From Chloroflexota bacterium (GTDB lineage: Bacteria > Chloroflexota > Anaerolineae > Anaerolineales > UBA4823), in contig DAOVXM010000087.1 of assembly GCA_030636125.1 (NCBI GenBank), positions 1-8,347 of the forward strand: a stretch of DNA of 8,347 nucleotides, read 5' to 3'. This document shows positions 1-5,534 of the stretch, piece after piece. The notes below the pieces were generated by a model. That model saw nothing but the letters and a program-made list of their open reading frames with translations, had not been told where the DNA came from and ran no database searches. The translations under genes and the position numbers were made by a program. Numbering within the stretch: position 1 is the first letter of the stretch; each line of letters begins with the position of its first letter.

Positions 1-7
1 ATTTCAG

Positions 8-69
8 GGGACATGGTAGTTCACTTCTCCTTTCTACTTGGTCGTGTTTGGAGAAGGTTACCATGTCCT
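8..69. promoter_or_regulatory. Long imperfect hairpin, possibly occluding a start site at the left edge
   Basis: Perfect 10-base arms (9-18 with 59-68) are continued inward by 7-base arms (24-30 with 50-56) around a 19-base loop. Read on the minus strand, the inner arm GGAGAAG is Shine-Dalgarno-like and the outer arm TACCATGTCC contains an ATG at 14-12 that opens a frame (M-S-P-E) running off the window. The opposing arms would pair with both. A second minus-strand ATG at 64-62 also opens a frame to the edge, but its purine-rich stretch lies only 2 bases upstream. On the plus strand the hairpin is followed by TTTTCT, so a terminator for a plus-strand gene to the left, or a palindromic mobile-element remnant, are alternatives. 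The structure is certain; its role is inferred. Confidence 0.5.
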
Positions 70-96
70 TTTCTATTCGCTGTTTTTCAATCTTGT

Positions 97-112
97 AGCG
101 CGACTTTGCGCT
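97..112. other. Short GC-rich hairpin
   Basis: AGCGC (97-101) pairs with GCGCT (108-112) around a 6-base loop, with weaker pairing just outside. It lies between repeat copy A and the long hairpin at 8-69. If a minus-strand gene begins at the left edge, this would be part of its leader. No T-run follows on either strand, so it is not a typical intrinsic terminator. Confidence 0.3.
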
Positions 113-119
113 GTAATAC

Positions 120-225
120 TAGTTATCTTAACCAAGCCGTCGATATATACGATCGTACTTGACAAAGCTTAAAGTTTTCTGTCCTAGACCTAATCTTTCT
201 TAACAGTCAGTTTGATGGAACACTA
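120..225. repeat. Two-hairpin palindromic repeat, copy A (partly decayed)
   Basis: It starts TAGT (120-123) and ends CACTA (221-225). The first hairpin is weak: CAAG 133-136 pairs with CTTG 158-161 and CTT 127-129 with AAG 165-167, in the same register around a 3x3 internal loop. A TTAA linker (169-172) follows, then a second hairpin (173-183 with 214-224) with one mismatch and two pairs that are G-T wobbles in plus-strand sense. The 18 bases 158-175 are identical to 6380-6397 in copy B. The CTA at 223-225 is the TAG stop of the HD-domain gene. Copy A is the most degenerate of the three. Confidence 0.7.
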
Positions 226-822
226 TATGCCATCCATATAGATGTGGTGAAAGCGGTTAAAGAACTCGTCCTCAAAATCGATCCGGCGGTCAAACTCCCT
301 GACGGATACTTCAAAATTCAATCCATTTTTCAACCCCTGGCGATGGCGGAGGTTCTCGCCGCTTTGAAAAAATTTCATATGGTCGTCTATCGTCTCGTTG
401 CGACTCCCGCTCCAATAGAAGGACAACCAGGGGCCGATTACACCAACATGATCGAGCAGATCAGCATCTTGGACGATTTTGATGTCTGTTGAGCGAGCAG
501 CGTTGTTTCGCTGGTTGTGATAACGAATGATGTTGCAGATAGCATTGAGCTCTGCGGCTGTGCACACAGGAGAGAGCAATTCCCTGGCTTTGCTTGCGCC
601 GATTTCGTGATGAGGTTCTGTGCCTTTGCCAACATCGTGAAAGAGAGCTCCAGTATACACAATGTCGCGGTTGACGGGATCTTCGATTCTATCAGCCAGC
701 CACAAGGCGATCTTGGCAGTGCGATGACCGTGGTAATACAACCAGTCTGGCTCTCTCCGTGTGTGCTCAGTTCTGCCGCTCATAACCTTCCAGGCGATTT
801 TATCGATAAGATGGGAATCCAA
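223..822 (-). CDS. HD-domain metal-dependent phosphohydrolase
   Basis: A 199-residue protein with the HD-superfamily signature: a histidine near residues 31-33 (YYHGHRTAKIALWLAD), the HD doublet at 62-63 in GALFHDVGKG, H102 in RYHN, and D119 in QDADLLDHVG. These are the expected metal ligands of a phosphohydrolase acting on nucleotides or other phosphoesters in the cytoplasm; the substrate cannot be told from sequence. The start is TTG at 822, preceded by GAGG at 829-832 with 6-base spacing. The gene begins 12 bases after the DinB stop, so the two are probably co-transcribed. Its TAG stop is formed by the end of repeat copy A, so the natural C-terminus may have been changed by that insertion. 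The HD assignment is firm, the physiological role unknown. Confidence 0.85.
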   Translation of the reverse strand: MDSHLIDKIAWKVMSGRTEHTRREPDWLYYHGHRTAKIALWLADRIEDPVNRDIVYTGALFHDVGKGTEPHHEIGASKARELLSPVCTAAELNAICNIIRYHNQRNNAARSTDIKIVQDADLLDHVGVIGPWLSFYWSGSRNETIDDHMKFFQSGENLRHRQGLKNGLNFEVSVREFDRRIDFEDEFFNRFHHIYMDGI

Positions 823-834
823 AATGCACCTCTT

Positions 835-1338
835 CTAGCTGCCATCAAGGTTCCGAAGATAAATGATGAAATCAATATCACCAGGTGATTGGTGATACTC
901 TGTCAGCAAAGCCGCTGCTTCAGCTCTATGCTGAGTCCCATGATTTACAATATGAAGCAGGATATGCCATAAGGTGTTTGTTTGCTCTTGGCCTTTGATA
1001 CGCTTATAGCGGATTTGTTTTGAAAGATCCTCTTCCTGCAACCCGCCTAAGAACGCTCGCATCGATGCTTCTTCATCCCTCCAGGTTCGCTGCAGTGTAT
1101 CCAGGTTGGTAATCTTTTCCTCCAACAACATCGCAGTAGGAGAAATCCCTTCTTGACAGCGCAAACGCCAGATCCACTCGGCGTTGAGGATATGAATCAA
1201 ATTGCCAAGTAGGCTACCATAACTAAGGGTAGCTGGAGCACTGATTTGATGGTGACTCAGGTTTGCTACAGAACCCAGAATCCGGTCTCTGGCCCAGTAA
1301 TTGTAGTCATAGAGCGTTAGGAGATCATTGACATTCAT
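835..1338 (-). CDS. DinB-family (DinB/YfiT-like four-helix) protein
   Basis: A 167-residue protein, the usual size of the DinB superfamily. It opens with LLTLYDYNYWARDRIL, the typical first helix, and carries the likely metal triad: H49 (LIHILNAEW), H133 and H137 (VNHGTQH). Members bind a divalent metal; some act as thiol transferases (mycothiol- or bacillithiol-dependent), many are uncharacterised. The start chosen is ATG at 1338, because GGAGG at 1346-1350 lies 7 bases upstream and the domain begins right there. The frame stays open 58 codons further to an ATG at 1512, but that extension resembles a broken acetyltransferase N-terminus rather than DinB sequence. The HD gene follows after 12 bases. 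Family call strong, biochemical role not predictable. Confidence 0.88.
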   Translation of the reverse strand: MNVNDLLTLYDYNYWARDRILGSVANLSHHQISAPATLSYGSLLGNLIHILNAEWIWRLRCQEGISPTAMLLEEKITNLDTLQRTWRDEEASMRAFLGGLQEEDLSKQIRYKRIKGQEQTNTLWHILLHIVNHGTQHRAEAAALLTEYHQSPGDIDFIIYLRNLDGS

Positions 1339-1512
1339 TCTACGTCCTCCATGTCCACTCATCAGCTTTCGGATCCCAGAACGAGCCCGCTTTTCCAATC
1401 CCCGAGGAGATCCCTGCCATCTCATCAGAACCTGGCCGATGTTGACCTCCCTTCGCCATCGTTCGTATCGTTGGAGATCTTCCATTGTGAATGGTCTAAG
1501 AGATACATTCAT
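1339..1512 (-). pseudogene. Remnant of a GNAT acetyltransferase N-terminus, in frame with DinB
   Basis: The 58 codons upstream of DinB read MNVSLRPFTMEDLQRYERW then RREVNIGQ, the pattern that opens many GNAT (RimJ-type) acetyltransferases: a first beta strand, then a helix with LRPFTxxDLxRYxxWR. From about residue 30 the translation becomes unlike a GNAT (basic and Gly-rich), and a neighbouring frame instead reads AGSFWDPKADEWTW before a stop just upstream of DinB. This suggests a frameshift plus loss of the remaining roughly 100 or more residues, including the acetyl-CoA-binding loop. No good ribosome-binding site precedes ATG 1512. A true short fusion domain is possible but less likely. The GNAT assignment comes from pattern recognition only. 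Confidence 0.55.
1346..1350 (-). promoter_or_regulatory. Ribosome-binding site fixing the DinB start
   Basis: GGAGG on the minus strand, 7 bases before ATG 1338. The longer alternative start at 1512 has no comparable site, so this decides for the 167-residue product. Confidence 0.75.
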
Positions 1513-1527
1513 GAATTAATGTATCTC
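1500..1527. promoter_or_regulatory. 28-base inverted repeat, possible operator
   Basis: GAGATACATT (1500-1509) and AATGTATCTC (1518-1527) are perfect 10-base arms around an 8-base centre that contains the ATG at 1512. It sits between the cyclase stop and the DinB unit, where a promoter or operator for DinB/HD would lie. Arm length and spacing suit a dimeric repressor site, but an RNA hairpin or chance is possible, and half of it overlaps the GNAT remnant. Confidence 0.4.
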
Positions 1528-1548
1528 GACCTGGTAACCACTTGATGC

Positions 1549-2406
1549 TCACTGAGTCGCTGGCTTACTGGCTGATATTGTTTTCACCCAAACGTCCATT
1601 TCTTCTGTGCGACCTTTCAACTTTAAGTGGCGAGCTTCCATCCCCTCGGTATTAATCCCTGCTGAAATTCTGGTTTCATTGCTCAGCACTATTTCTCCCG
1701 TTGCTGCCTGAGAAGTAAGGCGCGCCCCGGCATTAGCCGTGTCTCCTAAAACTGTTATATCCGCCCCGCCGCCTTCTGAACTCACTGCACCCACAAACGC
1801 TATACCTGTATGCACACCAACCCCAACTGGTATCCAGGGTCCTTTTGGATTGTCATGGCCTGTGGCTCGTAGAATATCTTCTCCGGCCTCAACTGCAAGG
1901 GATGCATGCGAGTTTCCTGCAAAACCCGGTACAAAAAAACCGGTCACCTCATCACCGATCAATTTCTCCACAAATGCCTTCTTCTTGAACAGTACCTTGG
2001 TTGTCGCTTTATAAAAGCTATCGATCAGGTAGCTGAATTCGGCTGGGCTCATCTTTTCCGCGATACTTGTTGAGCCGCGCACGTCTGCAAAGAGTACGGA
2101 AACCTCGATTTCGGTACCACCTGGGAATTTACTGGCCGTTCTCTCACACACATTGCAGAGTTGAGGGTTGAGTTTGGATGGGGTAACCCCTAGAAACATG
2201 CGTGATAGCTTTCCGCCTATACCTTGAAACGGGTAGTAACACCATCTACAGCGTGGATCAGAAGGGAGCAATCTGACAAATGGGCGGAGGTATTTGTTCT
2301 CAAACCAAACTGGCTGAGCATAATCCGGTAACTTTCCAGTCGTCATATAAGTGTGCCACACCTTTTCAGCTATGGGATCATTTACAAATTGTTCTGGGTT
2401 AGTCAT
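1549..2406 (-). CDS. Class III adenylate/guanylate cyclase with a four-cysteine N-terminal region
   Basis: A 285-residue protein. The C-terminal cyclase homology domain (about 98-275) has both metal-binding aspartates, D108 in LFADVRGST and D152 in IGDEVTGF, the purine-selecting pair K148 and D216, and the transition-state residues N225 and R229 in TANAGARL. The Lys/Asp pair favours ATP, so cAMP formation is the likely reaction. The N-terminal region has CRWC (C53, C56) and CNVC (C84, C87), a C-x2-C-x27-C-x2-C arrangement that could bind zinc or an Fe-S cluster. No membrane segment is seen, so the protein is probably cytoplasmic. The ATG lies 3 bases after the methyltransferase stop, with AGGAG inside the end of that gene, indicating translational coupling. 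All catalytic residues look intact. Confidence 0.9.
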   Translation of the reverse strand: MTNPEQFVNDPIAEKVWHTYMTTGKLPDYAQPVWFENKYLRPFVRLLPSDPRCRWCYYPFQGIGGKLSRMFLGVTPSKLNPQLCNVCERTASKFPGGTEIEVSVLFADVRGSTSIAEKMSPAEFSYLIDSFYKATTKVLFKKKAFVEKLIGDEVTGFFVPGFAGNSHASLAVEAGEDILRATGHDNPKGPWIPVGVGVHTGIAFVGAVSSEGGGADITVLGDTANAGARLTSQAATGEIVLSNETRISAGINTEGMEARHLKLKGRTEEMDVWVKTISASKPATQ

Positions 2407-2409
2407 TAG

Positions 2410-3321
2410 TCAGGCTCCTATCATCAGATCATAGATTTTTGCAATATGTGCGGGTCTTGTACCGCAGCAACCACCAACAACGGTTGCGCCAGCCTTGAGC
2501 CAATTCTCAGCGTGTTCAGCGTAATTCTCAGGATCAAGTTCTAATCGGAGAGTAAGTAATCCATCTGTCTCTTCGTCTCCATCGAGAGTCCAATCTTCCG
2601 GTATGGGCGCAAAAGTATTGGCGTAACCACCTATCCACTGGGCTCCTGTTTCAGTTAATTGCGGTATGGCCACCGTAATGCTCTCTGGGGCGCAACAATT
2701 CACCAGGAAACCGGTAATCGGTAAATCTTCCAAAGCAGCAATAGCTTCGGGGATCGTTTCACCACTTCTCAGTCTGCCAGAGCGGTCTTCATGCAGCGTC
2801 CATGATACCCAGACCGGTTTGCCGGTTTGACAAGCGGCCTTAGCCGCTGCTCTTCCCTCGGCAGCACTCGACATTGTTTCGCAAAGCAGCAGGTCTACAA
2901 AAGGTGCAAGGAGTTCTGCTTGTTCTCGATAGAGTGGTTCAATTTCCTCATCCGCTCCCACCAAGTCGGGACGGTAGCTGCCCCGTAAAGGAGGTAAAGA
3001 TCCTGCAATGAAGACAGGAAAATCGGCAGTTTGGCGAGCCTCGCTAGCCAGGGAACAAGCGAGCGTATTTAACTCTTCAAAGCGATCCTCAATACCTTCT
3101 TTCGCCAGATCTTTGCGAATAATGCCATAAGTGTTGGTGGTAATAATATCCGCTCCAGCCGAAATATAATCACGGTGAATCTGGAGGACCTCCTCTGGGG
3201 CCACAAGTAATGCATTGGCAGACCAGATTGAGTCTGGAACTTCTACACCCCGGAAGCGTAATTCGCGTCCCAGTCCTCCGTCAAGTAGGAGAGGTCTATC
3301 CGGAAGATTTATCGTTTGCAC
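2410..3321 (-). CDS. Homocysteine S-methyltransferase family protein
   Basis: A 303-residue zinc-dependent methyltransferase of the MmuM/Pfam S-methyl_trans type, a TIM barrel that moves a methyl group from a donor such as S-methylmethionine to homocysteine, giving methionine. Visible family blocks are LLLDGGLGRELR at the N-terminus, AGADIITTNTYG, IAGSLPP, LLCETMSS, and the zinc ligands C209 (VNCC) and C285-C286 (GGCCGT) in this numbering. Length is normal. GTG at 3321 is chosen because AAGGAG at 3328-3333 lies 6 bases upstream; a longer frame starting with TTG at 3360 has no such site and its extra residues precede the first barrel strand. It is followed 3 bases later by the nucleotidyl cyclase. 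No SAM riboswitch was recognised in the 75-base leader. The methyl donor is not determinable. Confidence 0.9.
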   Translation of the reverse strand: MQTINLPDRPLLLDGGLGRELRFRGVEVPDSIWSANALLVAPEEVLQIHRDYISAGADIITTNTYGIIRKDLAKEGIEDRFEELNTLACSLASEARQTADFPVFIAGSLPPLRGSYRPDLVGADEEIEPLYREQAELLAPFVDLLLCETMSSAAEGRAAAKAACQTGKPVWVSWTLHEDRSGRLRSGETIPEAIAALEDLPITGFLVNCCAPESITVAIPQLTETGAQWIGGYANTFAPIPEDWTLDGDEETDGLLTLRLELDPENYAEHAENWLKAGATVVGGCCGTRPAHIAKIYDLMIGA

Positions 3322-3327
3322 TCTATA

Positions 3328-3333
3328 CTCCTT
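3328..3333 (-). promoter_or_regulatory. Ribosome-binding site fixing the methyltransferase GTG start
   Basis: AAGGAG on the minus strand, 6 bases before GTG 3321. It outweighs the upstream TTG at 3360, which lacks a purine-rich site. Confidence 0.75.
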
Positions 3334-3370
3334 CAATAATGGTTCCCCAATTAAACTCAACGGGGCGCAA

Positions 3371-3389
3371 GTGGCTTGCCGTGAGCCAC
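3371..3389. other. Intergenic hairpin between SRPBCC and methyltransferase genes
   Basis: GTGGCT (3371-3376) pairs with AGCCAC (3384-3389) around a 7-base loop. It lies just after the SRPBCC stop and before the methyltransferase start, so it could be a weak terminator, processing site or leader structure. No T-run follows on the minus strand, which argues against a standard intrinsic terminator. Confidence 0.35.
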
Positions 3390-3396
3390 ACGCCAG

Positions 3397-3912
3397 TCAG
3401 TCTACCATCTTGGATAATGCATCCATATCTGGTGGGTTCTCCCAATCAACAGAACCTTTTTCAAAACGATATTTCAATCTTGGTAATACTACTTCGTTCC
3501 AGGCGCGATTGAAATATTCATATGCTTCATCCCACTCCCCACCAGTACCCCATCCATCGTGGTAAAGACTTACTCGTGTCCGTTCATCATCCTCGGCAGA
3601 GAAGCGAATGATCACGTGTGTTCTTTGCCCTCTAACCTGTGGCAAGCTGGGTGGAGCATTCCAGGTGAACGAGAACATCTGCATCGGCTGGACCGCCAGC
3701 ACTCGTAAGCCCTCACCCCCGCGCTCTCCTGGAGGGGCATCTAGATTGAAAAATATCTCATATGGGCCATCCGGGCGCAAATCGATATTGCACTCAGGTG
3801 CGAAAAAGGTCTTCACGCCTGCCTCCGTGGTCCACGCCTTCCAAACTTCTTTAAGCCCTGCGTTGACCACCACCTCGCCATGAATAAATTTTTCGCTCAA
3901 ATTAGAAGTCAT
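3397..3912 (-). CDS. SRPBCC / AHSA1-type START-fold protein
   Basis: A 171-residue protein matching the AHSA1 branch of the SRPBCC superfamily: an opening strand FIHGEVVVNAGLKEVWKAWT, then GVKTFFAPECNIDLRPDGPYEI shape (first helices and the strand with R-x-D-G), a central strand ending MFSFTWNAPP, and a C-terminal helix from GWGTGGEWDEAYEYF to LPRLKYRF. The fold makes a deep hydrophobic ligand pocket; ligands are unknown for most members. ATG at 3912 is preferred over ATG 3960: AAAGGAG at 3919-3925 is 6 bases upstream, and the 16 extra residues of the long form precede the domain. It lies 98 bases downstream of the UDG-like gene. Fold assignment is strong; function is not inferable from context. 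Confidence 0.87.
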   Translation of the reverse strand: MTSNLSEKFIHGEVVVNAGLKEVWKAWTTEAGVKTFFAPECNIDLRPDGPYEIFFNLDAPPGERGGEGLRVLAVQPMQMFSFTWNAPPSLPQVRGQRTHVIIRFSAEDDERTRVSLYHDGWGTGGEWDEAYEYFNRAWNEVVLPRLKYRFEKGSVDWENPPDMDALSKMVD

Positions 3913-3918
3913 TAAATG

Positions 3919-3925
3919 CTCCTTT
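3919..3925 (-). promoter_or_regulatory. Ribosome-binding site fixing the SRPBCC start
   Basis: AAAGGAG on the minus strand, 6 bases before ATG 3912, while the upstream ATG at 3960 has no such site. Confidence 0.75.
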
Positions 3926-4010
3926 CCAGCGACAAGGTCTAGCGGAATAAACCTAGCCATTTTGAGAATTTGTCCATTGCTTGGGATAAAAAGTGAAGCC
4001 CCTCGTACGG

Positions 4011-4619
4011 TTATCTCACTAAACTCAATGCTTCAGCAATGTCTTCCGCTATCATCCTTCGCTTACTTTTCTCGATGAAGAATGCCGGCCCTGCCTGTAA
4101 GTAGGATGGAAGAACTCTCATTCCTCGGAACAAGTATTCCTGTCCTCGGATCTTGTACGTAGAACCAGCCGGAATCACTCTTCCCTCACCAGTCCTCTTG
4201 GCAATGTAGTTGACTGCCTTTATTGCGACATCCCCCATCAGCAAAAAGACCTCCACATTTGGAAACAGCGCCAGTTCCTTCTCCAGTATGAGTGAACATT
4301 CTCTAACGGTGACCGCCTTTATTCCGTATCCTGTTTTCCCACATTTTACTGCTGTGGTGAGGTATACACCCAGATCAAGTATATCCTGTATCGATGAGAC
4401 ACCGGCGCCGGCATCTTGGAATGCTTGTACGGTGGTCTGTTGAAACAACGGATTACCTTCCGCATAGTAGTAATCCTCAGAACTCGCAGGAGCAGCCTCT
4501 GAGATCATCACCATGTAGATTTTATCTGGTCTCACATCCACATTTGGGATGATGAAACTATCATGCCTTACGTCAGTACACGGATAATCTTTACATTCCA
4601 AGCATTCACTTACTCGCAT
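4011..4619 (-). CDS. Uracil-DNA glycosylase-like protein with Fe-S cysteines
   Basis: A 202-residue member of the uracil-DNA glycosylase superfamily, closest in layout to the Fe-S (family 4/5) type. Four cysteines sit where those enzymes hold a [4Fe-4S] cluster: C6 and C9 (CLEC), C93 (TTAVKCGK) and C108 (VRECS). Motif 1 is MISEAAPASSEDYYY, corresponding to GEAPG..ED, and LLMGDVAIKA corresponds to the central strand and helix. The position of the usual motif 2 His-Pro-Ser reads VLPSYLQAG, so the histidine is Leu170. I recall relatives with the same PSYLQ form in other bacteria and archaea, so this is probably a distinct subfamily rather than a damaged gene. GGAG lies 7 bases before the ATG. 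Base-excision repair is the likely area; actual glycosylase activity is uncertain. Confidence 0.8.
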   Translation of the reverse strand: MRVSECLECKDYPCTDVRHDSFIIPNVDVRPDKIYMVMISEAAPASSEDYYYAEGNPLFQQTTVQAFQDAGAGVSSIQDILDLGVYLTTAVKCGKTGYGIKAVTVRECSLILEKELALFPNVEVFLLMGDVAIKAVNYIAKRTGEGRVIPAGSTYKIRGQEYLFRGMRVLPSYLQAGPAFFIEKSKRRMIAEDIAEALSLVR

Positions 4620-4780
4620 TTCAACACTCCTTGTGAAACTGGATTGAGTGGCTCAGTAGGGTACATGGATTTTCTAGGCATCTCCCTCACAGAGTTCCTC
4701 CAATTTGGCGAATTCATTGATTTGCTCTACCATATCTTTATTTAGCTGACTGGTAGGCGTTTAAAAAATATTCGCGTTTC

Positions 4781-5209
4781 TCACCACCCAGCTACGTCGT
4801 TTTTGGCGATGAGTTTCGTAGGCCGCAGCCTCACTAGGAGCTCTCCTACAACGCTATTGCGTTTGCCATAAGCTTCAGCTTGTTCTTCTCCCATGTATCG
4901 TGCGGCAATTCTCCTGGCCCAATAGGCTAGCTCGCTTGGCTCATCGGTCATGCTGACAGTCCCTTCAACCACCACGAAGGCATAAGGAGGGCTTTCTTCA
5001 TCAACGCATAGGCTCACTCGTGGATCATGCGCCATGTTTTTTGCCTTGACCGACTCGTGCCATGTCGTAAAAACCAATTCATCCCCATCCAGGTCAAACC
5101 AGATCGGTGCAATATGGGGACGGCCATCTTTTCGGACCGTAGCCAGTTTGCCTGTGTGGGTACCTGCCTTTAAAAATTCCTTCACCTCTAAGTCTGTCAT
5201 ATCTTGCAT
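4781..5209 (-). CDS. PPOX-class (likely F420-dependent) flavin-fold protein
   Basis: A 142-residue protein of the pyridoxamine 5'-phosphate oxidase-like split-barrel fold, resembling the PPOX-class F420-dependent enzymes (Rv1155-like). Key blocks are GKLATVRKDGRPHIAPIWFD (strands 1-2), LVFTTWHESVKAKNMAHDPRVSLCVD (residues 45-70, cofactor-phosphate and dimer region) and FVVVEGTVSM. The fold binds FMN or F420 at a dimer interface and usually reduces small molecules in the cytoplasm. The first ATG is used, with GAGGA 7 bases upstream; Met4 has no such site. The gene is isolated by 161 and 284 bases from its neighbours. Cofactor choice is inferred from resemblance; no F420 biosynthesis gene is in view. 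Confidence 0.85.
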   Translation of the reverse strand: MQDMTDLEVKEFLKAGTHTGKLATVRKDGRPHIAPIWFDLDGDELVFTTWHESVKAKNMAHDPRVSLCVDEESPPYAFVVVEGTVSMTDEPSELAYWARRIAARYMGEEQAEAYGKRNSVVGELLVRLRPTKLIAKNDVAGW

Positions 5210-5422
5210 GCTTTTATCCTCATCAGAGTTAAATGACTATCAATGATTCCTTTCCATCTACTCTACCAATTGTTTGTGAGGCTGGCTAAGAGTCCATAAA
5301 CGAGACCTGCTTCCCAGCCTGGTAAGTTGGTTGCATTATTATGACCTATGATGTGTGCAGACCTTCAAGCATTTTGTCTCTTGTGAGAATACGGGCGAGG
5401 AGACATTCTGCACATCGGGCTC

Positions 5423-5534
5423 TAGTGCAGTTGGGCCTAAATGCATCGGCGGTTTGTGTTATCTCCTGCCCAACTGCTTAAAGTGTTGCGCCATTATCTC
5501 CAAACTATAGAGTCATTTTCGCCGCGCAACACTA
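5423..5534. repeat. Two-hairpin palindromic repeat, copy C
   Basis: It starts TAGTGC and ends AACACTA. Hairpin 1: GCAGTTGGGC (5427-5436) pairs perfectly with GCCCAACTGC (5468-5477) around a 31-base loop. The linker TTAA (5478-5481) follows. Hairpin 2: AGTGTTGCGC (5482-5491) pairs perfectly with GCGCAACACT (5524-5533) around a 32-base loop. The layout matches copy B, yet the stem sequences differ with pairing kept. The right 41 bases overlap the 3' end of the E2-like gene. Confidence 0.8.

Noticed and set aside
4674..4733. Minus-strand 19-codon frame (MVEQINEFAKLEELCEGDA) upstream of the UDG-like gene.
   Set aside because: It looks helical and protein-like, but is very short and has no Shine-Dalgarno sequence; it could be a leader peptide or a gene-tail remnant, but support is too thin.
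5427..5477. Integron attC-like cores: GTTGGGC and GCCCAAC fit GTTRRRY and RYYYAAC.
   Set aside because: The order is the reverse of attC (GTTRRRY comes first), copies A and B lack these cores, and no integrase or cassette series is visible.
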